Shown: piece after piece, positions 7,038 to 10,358 of the stretch
Position numbering within the stretch: the first letter of the stretch is position 1
Layout: every line of letters begins with the position of its first letter
Assembly: GCA_030633225.1 (NCBI GenBank)
Contig: DAOVTF010000038.1
Span: 1 to 10,358 of the forward strand
Direction: 5' to 3'
DNA length: 10,358 bases
DNA from: Flavobacteriaceae bacterium
Lineage (GTDB): Bacteria; Bacteroidota; Bacteroidia; Flavobacteriales; Flavobacteriaceae
The notes under the pieces: model-generated
Told to the model about the DNA's origin: nothing
Database searches by the model: none
What the model saw: the letters and a program-made list of their open reading frames with translations, nothing else
Made by a program: the position numbers and the translations under genes

Positions 7038-8717
7038 ATGAAAAAGTTTAACAGTAACAAAGTACTTCTTTTAATTTTAGCAACAGTTTTTTTAGCTAGT
7101 TGTAATAAAAGTAGTAAAAATGTATCAACCTTAACGGGTTGGGAATACAACAATCCAAAGTATGGAGCTTTCCAAGCTAATTCTAATTATAAAGAGCAAG
7201 GGCCTCCACCAGGAATGGTATTGATTGAAGGCGGAACATTTACCATGGGTAGTGTTCAAGATGACGTTATGTTTGATTGGAATACAACCCCGGTTAAACA
7301 GCAAGTTCGTTCGTTTTATATGGATGAAGCAGAAGTAACAAATATTGAATATTTATTGTATTTACAATATTTAGAAAGAGTTTTTCCTCCCAGTGATGAT
7401 ACTTATCGTAAGATTTATCAATCAGCATTGCCTGATACTTTGGTGTGGAGAAATACTTTAGGTTTCAATGAATTATTGACCGAGAACTATTTACGTCACC
7501 CGGCTTATGCTGAATACCCTGTTGTAGGTGTTTCTTGGAGACAAGCAACAGATTACTGTAAGTGGAGAACAAATAGAGTAAATGAAAAAATATTAGTAGA
7601 TAAAGGTGTATTACATACTTTATTTGACCTTGATTCATTACAAGTTGAAGGAGCAAATCGTTTTGATACGGAAACTTATTTAGCAAATCCAGCTTTATTA
7701 TTTGATGGTGATTCATCAATTTATTATAAAGGGGTAAAAGATTATTCGAAAAAACCAAAAGGAGAAGAAAAATCTAAAGGATCATTTACAGGTCGTCATG
7801 TTAAAATTACAGATGGTATTTTATCACAGAGATTTAGATTGCCAACGGAAGCGGAATGGGAGTATGCTGCAAAAGCATTGATTGAAAACAGAGAATACAA
7901 TTCTATTAGAGGACGTAAAAAATATTCTTGGAATGGTGGTTCAACTCGTGAAACTTCAAGAAGATATGAAGGCGATCAAATGGCAAACTTTAAACAAGGT
8001 AAAGGTGATTATAGTGGTTTAGCAGGATGGAGTAATGATGGTGCCGATATAACTATGAAAATAAGATCTTACAAACCTAATGCATTTGGTTTATACGATA
8101 TGTCCGGTAATGTTGCCGAATGGGTAGCTGATGTTTATAGACCAATTATTGATAATGACGCAAATGATTTTAGTTATTTTAGAGGAAATGTGTTTAACAA
8201 AAAAATGATTGATAAAGAAGGTAATGTTGTTGTAGTTGATTATAATAATGTTGAGTTCGATACTTTAGATAACGGTAAAATTGTTCCTAGAGATTTACCA
8301 GGAAGTATAAAATATGTTCCTATTACAAAACGTGATGCATTTATGCGTAGAAATTATGAAAAAGCTTATAATATTGATAGTAAAGATGGCGATTTAGCTT
8401 CTACAAAACAATTTTTTAAAGATGAAGATGAACAAGATGCTCAACCAAGAATGTACAATTCTCCGCAAATTCCAAGACAAATTGGTGAAAGTGGATTGAT
8501 CATTCAACAATATGATACAAAAACCAGAACCACTTTAATTAGTGATAAAACAAGAGTGTATAAAGGTGGTTCATGGAAAGATAGAGCATTTTGGTTAGAC
8601 CCTGCACAACGTAGATATTTACCAGAATATATGGCAACCAACTATATTGGGTTTAGATGCGCAACTGATAAACTAGGTCAAATGTCATATTCTAGAAGAA
8701 GGAAATCAGCTAAATAG
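7038..8717 (+). CDS. gldJ: GldJ, gliding motility / type IX secretion lipoprotein with FGE-sulfatase fold
   Basis: Lipoprotein required for gliding and T9SS function in Flavobacterium; a paralogue of GldK/PorK, which forms the periplasmic ring. The 559-residue product begins with a lipoprotein signal peptide whose lipobox is LASC, with Cys22 as the lipidated residue. It then has the formylglycine-generating-enzyme (FGE-sulfatase) fold: MVLIEGGTFTMGS (60-72), RLPTEAEWEYA (267-277), NAFGLYDMSGNVAEW (348-362), GGSW (510-513) and GFRCA (538-542). Long insertions lie between the first and second motifs and at about 370-500, as expected of GldJ. The catalytic Cys pair of true FGE is absent: Asp515 and Leu520 stand in the aligned positions. 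A basic tail (SRRRKSAK) ends the protein. Length and neighbours (porU, porV, murF) favour GldJ over GldK. A hairpin follows the stop. Confidence 0.95.
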   Translation: MKKFNSNKVLLLILATVFLASCNKSSKNVSTLTGWEYNNPKYGAFQANSNYKEQGPPPGMVLIEGGTFTMGSVQDDVMFDWNTTPVKQQVRSFYMDEAEVTNIEYLLYLQYLERVFPPSDDTYRKIYQSALPDTLVWRNTLGFNELLTENYLRHPAYAEYPVVGVSWRQATDYCKWRTNRVNEKILVDKGVLHTLFDLDSLQVEGANRFDTETYLANPALLFDGDSSIYYKGVKDYSKKPKGEEKSKGSFTGRHVKITDGILSQRFRLPTEAEWEYAAKALIENREYNSIRGRKKYSWNGGSTRETSRRYEGDQMANFKQGKGDYSGLAGWSNDGADITMKIRSYKPNAFGLYDMSGNVAEWVADVYRPIIDNDANDFSYFRGNVFNKKMIDKEGNVVVVDYNNVEFDTLDNGKIVPRDLPGSIKYVPITKRDAFMRRNYEKAYNIDSKDGDLASTKQFFKDEDEQDAQPRMYNSPQIPRQIGESGLIIQQYDTKTRTTLISDKTRVYKGGSWKDRAFWLDPAQRRYLPEYMATNYIGFRCATDKLGQMSYSRRRKSAK

Positions 8718-8735
8718 TATTATTTAAAAATTTAT

Positions 8736-8776
8736 AAAAAAAACTCAATATCATTTTTGATATTGAGTTTTTTTTT
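8736..8776 (+). terminator. Rho-independent terminator after gldJ
   Basis: A perfect 13-bp inverted repeat (8741-8753 with 8758-8770, core CTCAATATCA / TGATATTGAG) encloses a TTTT loop and runs into an unbroken T-tract to 8776. The A-run at 8736-8740 can pair with the T-tract and extends the stem, so it could also act on the other strand. The stem is AT-rich but long. It sits 18 bases after the gldJ stop and ends 11 bases before the murF start codon. Confidence 0.8.
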
Positions 8777-8787
8777 ACATTTACTTT

Positions 8788-10065
8788 ATGAAAATAGAAG
8801 AATTGTACAAACTATATAAACAATCTTATTTAGTTACTACCGATACAAGAAAAGAGTTAAAAAACACTATGTTTTTTGCTTTAAAAGGTGACAATTTTAA
8901 TGGTAATAAGTATGCCATAAAAGCTTTAGAAAAAGGAGCTAGTTATGCAATTGTTGATGAAAAAGAATATCAAACGGAGGATAGAATAATTTTAGTAGAT
9001 AATGTGTTAAAAAAACTTCAGCAATTATCAAGTTATCACAGACAACAACTTAATATTCCTATTATTGCATTGACGGGAAGTAATGGTAAAACAACTACAA
9101 AAGAATTAATTGATATTGTATTAAAAGAAAAGTTTAAATGTACTGCTACCAAAGGAAATTTGAATAATCATATTGGAGTTCCTTTAACCTTACTTTCAAT
9201 GACCCCAGAAACAGAAATAGGTGTTGTTGAAATGGGAGCAAATCATCCAAATGAAATTGAATTCTTATGCGAAATAGCTTTGCCCGATTTTGGATATATC
9301 ACGAATTTTGGAAAAGTTCATTTGGAAGGATTTGGGAGTTTAAAAGGAGTGATAAAAGCAAAAACCGAACTTTATGATAATCTAAGAGAAAATAATAAAA
9401 CAGTTTTTGTTAATGCTAATGATGAAATTCAGGTAGAAAAATCTATAAAAATGAACAAAGTTACATTTGATTCAAAAAAGTCTGATTTTCCTGTAGAGTT
9501 TTTAAGTGCTGACCCTTTTGTTTGTTTAAAGTTTAATAACACTATAGTTCAAAGTAAATTAATTGGGAAGTATAATTTTTTGAATATTGCTACCGCAATT
9601 GCATTTGGACAATTTTTTAAAGTAGATGATGAAAATATAAAAGCAGCTATAGAGAATTATATTCCGAGTAATAATAGATCGCAAATCATCAATAAAGGCA
9701 CAAATAAAATTATTTTAGATGCTTATAATGCCAATCCAAATAGTATAGAAGTTGCTCTTGAAAACTTATCTCTACTAACTGATAAAAATAAAATTGCAAT
9801 ACTTGGTGATATGTTTGAAATTGGTAAAAATTCTTTAGCCGAACACACCAAAGTGATTGATCAAGCTAAAAAAATACAATTGAATTACTTGATTTTGATT
9901 GGTGAAAATTTTTCAAAAGTGAAAATACAATCAAAAAAAATATTTCAGTTTAAAAGCTATGAAGATTTTAATAATAAGATTGATAGATCAATTTTTAATA
10001 ACAGTACAATACTAATAAAAGCTTCACGTGGAATGGCCTTAGAAAGAATTCTAGATGTTTTATAA
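8788..10065 (+). CDS. murF: UDP-N-acetylmuramoyl-tripeptide--D-alanyl-D-alanine ligase (MurF)
   Basis: Cytoplasmic ATP-dependent Mur ligase that adds D-Ala-D-Ala to UDP-MurNAc-tripeptide, the last soluble step of the peptidoglycan precursor. The 425-residue product shows the N-terminal MurF substrate domain (TDTRKELKNTMFFALKGDNF from about 18, then GxxYAI), the ATP P-loop TGSNGKTT (96-103), NLNNHIGVPLTLL (from 124), EMGAN (148-152), FGKVHLEGFGS with the following KAKTEL (carbamylated-Lys region), and the C-terminal domain marker DAYNANPNS (about 311-319). MurF-specific NANP distinguishes it from MurC, D and E. Length is slightly below E. coli MurF (452). It follows gldJ after a terminator-like hairpin. 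The gldJ-murF neighbourhood is known in flavobacteria. No promoter fits between the hairpin and the ATG. Confidence 0.96.
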   Translation: MKIEELYKLYKQSYLVTTDTRKELKNTMFFALKGDNFNGNKYAIKALEKGASYAIVDEKEYQTEDRIILVDNVLKKLQQLSSYHRQQLNIPIIALTGSNGKTTTKELIDIVLKEKFKCTATKGNLNNHIGVPLTLLSMTPETEIGVVEMGANHPNEIEFLCEIALPDFGYITNFGKVHLEGFGSLKGVIKAKTELYDNLRENNKTVFVNANDEIQVEKSIKMNKVTFDSKKSDFPVEFLSADPFVCLKFNNTIVQSKLIGKYNFLNIATAIAFGQFFKVDDENIKAAIENYIPSNNRSQIINKGTNKIILDAYNANPNSIEVALENLSLLTDKNKIAILGDMFEIGKNSLAEHTKVIDQAKKIQLNYLILIGENFSKVKIQSKKIFQFKSYEDFNNKIDRSIFNNSTILIKASRGMALERILDVL

Positions 10066-10081
10066 AACAATATAAAAAAAG

Positions 10082-10358
10082 TTACCAGTCGTCTTCTTCA
10101 ACTTTTAGTTTATCATTAATAATAAAATACTCTAAACTAGAAATGGCCTTTGAGATTTCACTATCAATAGGTTCTTCTATGAAGATTTGATATTTCTCTG
10201 GAAATCTTGTGATGTAGGTTGATAAATCTACAGCATCGGGCTTGCCTAACACCAATTTTCCAGTTTTAAAATTAGAAAAATCATATTTATACCTATTATC
10301 TTTTGTTTTAATTGTTATGTCAAAAAATATTTCAAGAGGTATGGTTTTTTTAATGAAC
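10082..10358 (-). CDS. Unrecognised protein, C-terminal 91 residues only (N-terminus off the window)
   Basis: An open frame enters from the right edge and ends at the stop at 10082-10084. The visible part alternates hydrophobic and charged residues in strand-like stretches (IFFDITIKTK, YKYDFSNFK, YQIFIEEP), then a probable helix (SEISKAISSLEYFII) and an acidic end, KVEEDDW. Base composition and codon use look like the neighbours. It lacks any catalytic motif, lipobox or membrane segment in the part seen. The DNRYKYDFSNF stretch faintly recalls small beta-rich Bacteroidota proteins of the DUF4468 type, but this is too weak to name it. It converges on murF, with only 16 bases between the two stop codons. 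It is probably a real gene because the frame stays open for 91 codons to the edge with protein-like composition. Confidence 0.6.
   Translation of the reverse strand, partial: FIKKTIPLEIFFDITIKTKDNRYKYDFSNFKTGKLVLGKPDAVDLSTYITRFPEKYQIFIEEPIDSEISKAISSLEYFIINDKLKVEEDDW

Noticed and set aside
6923..7153. Minus-strand hydrophobic open frame of 76 codons across the gldJ start and the intergenic region
   Set aside because: The Leu/Ile-rich translation comes from reading the gldJ signal peptide and AT-rich promoter DNA backwards. It would also cover both candidate promoters.
7465..7758. Minus-strand open frame of 97 codons inside gldJ
   Set aside because: It is antisense to the central part of gldJ, with no recognisable motif and low-complexity His/Leu/Tyr runs.
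1..10358. CRISPR arrays, insertion sequences, tRNA or rRNA genes, defence or toxin-antitoxin pairs
   Set aside because: Reading both strands shows no spaced direct repeats, transposase motifs, cloverleaf structures or small paired genes. Nearly all the DNA is accounted for by recognised chromosomal genes.

Overview
The window looks like chromosome from a low-GC member of the Bacteroidota, most likely family Flavobacteriaceae. The evidence is the very AT-rich DNA, the lack of Shine-Dalgarno sites ahead of the genes, matches to the Bacteroidota -7 promoter element TAnnTTTG, and above all the gliding/type IX secretion (T9SS) genes gldJ, porU and porV next to cdd and murF. That cluster is familiar from gliding flavobacteria. 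I cannot name a genus from this sequence.

Layout. A minus-strand block runs porU (3058-6882), porV (1885-3024), cdd (1387-1869) and a group III truncated haemoglobin (1003-1380). The gaps are 33, 15 and 6 bases, so this is probably one transcript. Downstream on the same strand, after a 162-base AT-rich gap, a FabH-like ketoacyl-ACP synthase III begins at 840 and runs off the left edge. A 155-base region between porU and gldJ separates the minus block from a plus-strand block of gldJ (7038-8717) and murF (8788-10065). A strong hairpin plus T-run lies between gldJ and murF. The right edge holds the C-terminal part of an unrecognised minus-strand protein that converges on murF.

How the genes fit together. 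GldJ is a lipoprotein associated with the gliding motor and needed for T9SS function. PorV is the outer-membrane barrel that collects secreted cargo. PorU is the cell-surface protease that removes the C-terminal sorting domain (CTD). Three T9SS functions therefore share one divergent intergenic region. cdd (pyrimidine salvage), the haemoglobin (haem-based O2/NO chemistry), murF (peptidoglycan precursor) and the synthase (acyl chain condensation) are housekeeping or accessory genes. Some may simply share transcription with the T9SS genes.

I found no mobile element, CRISPR array, tRNA or rRNA, and no convincing new multi-gene system. The most interesting points are the haemoglobin gene placed tightly behind cdd in the T9SS operon, a terminator-like hairpin almost touching the murF start codon, the CTD-like tail on PorU itself, and the missing catalytic cysteines in the formylglycine-generating-enzyme (FGE) fold of GldJ.
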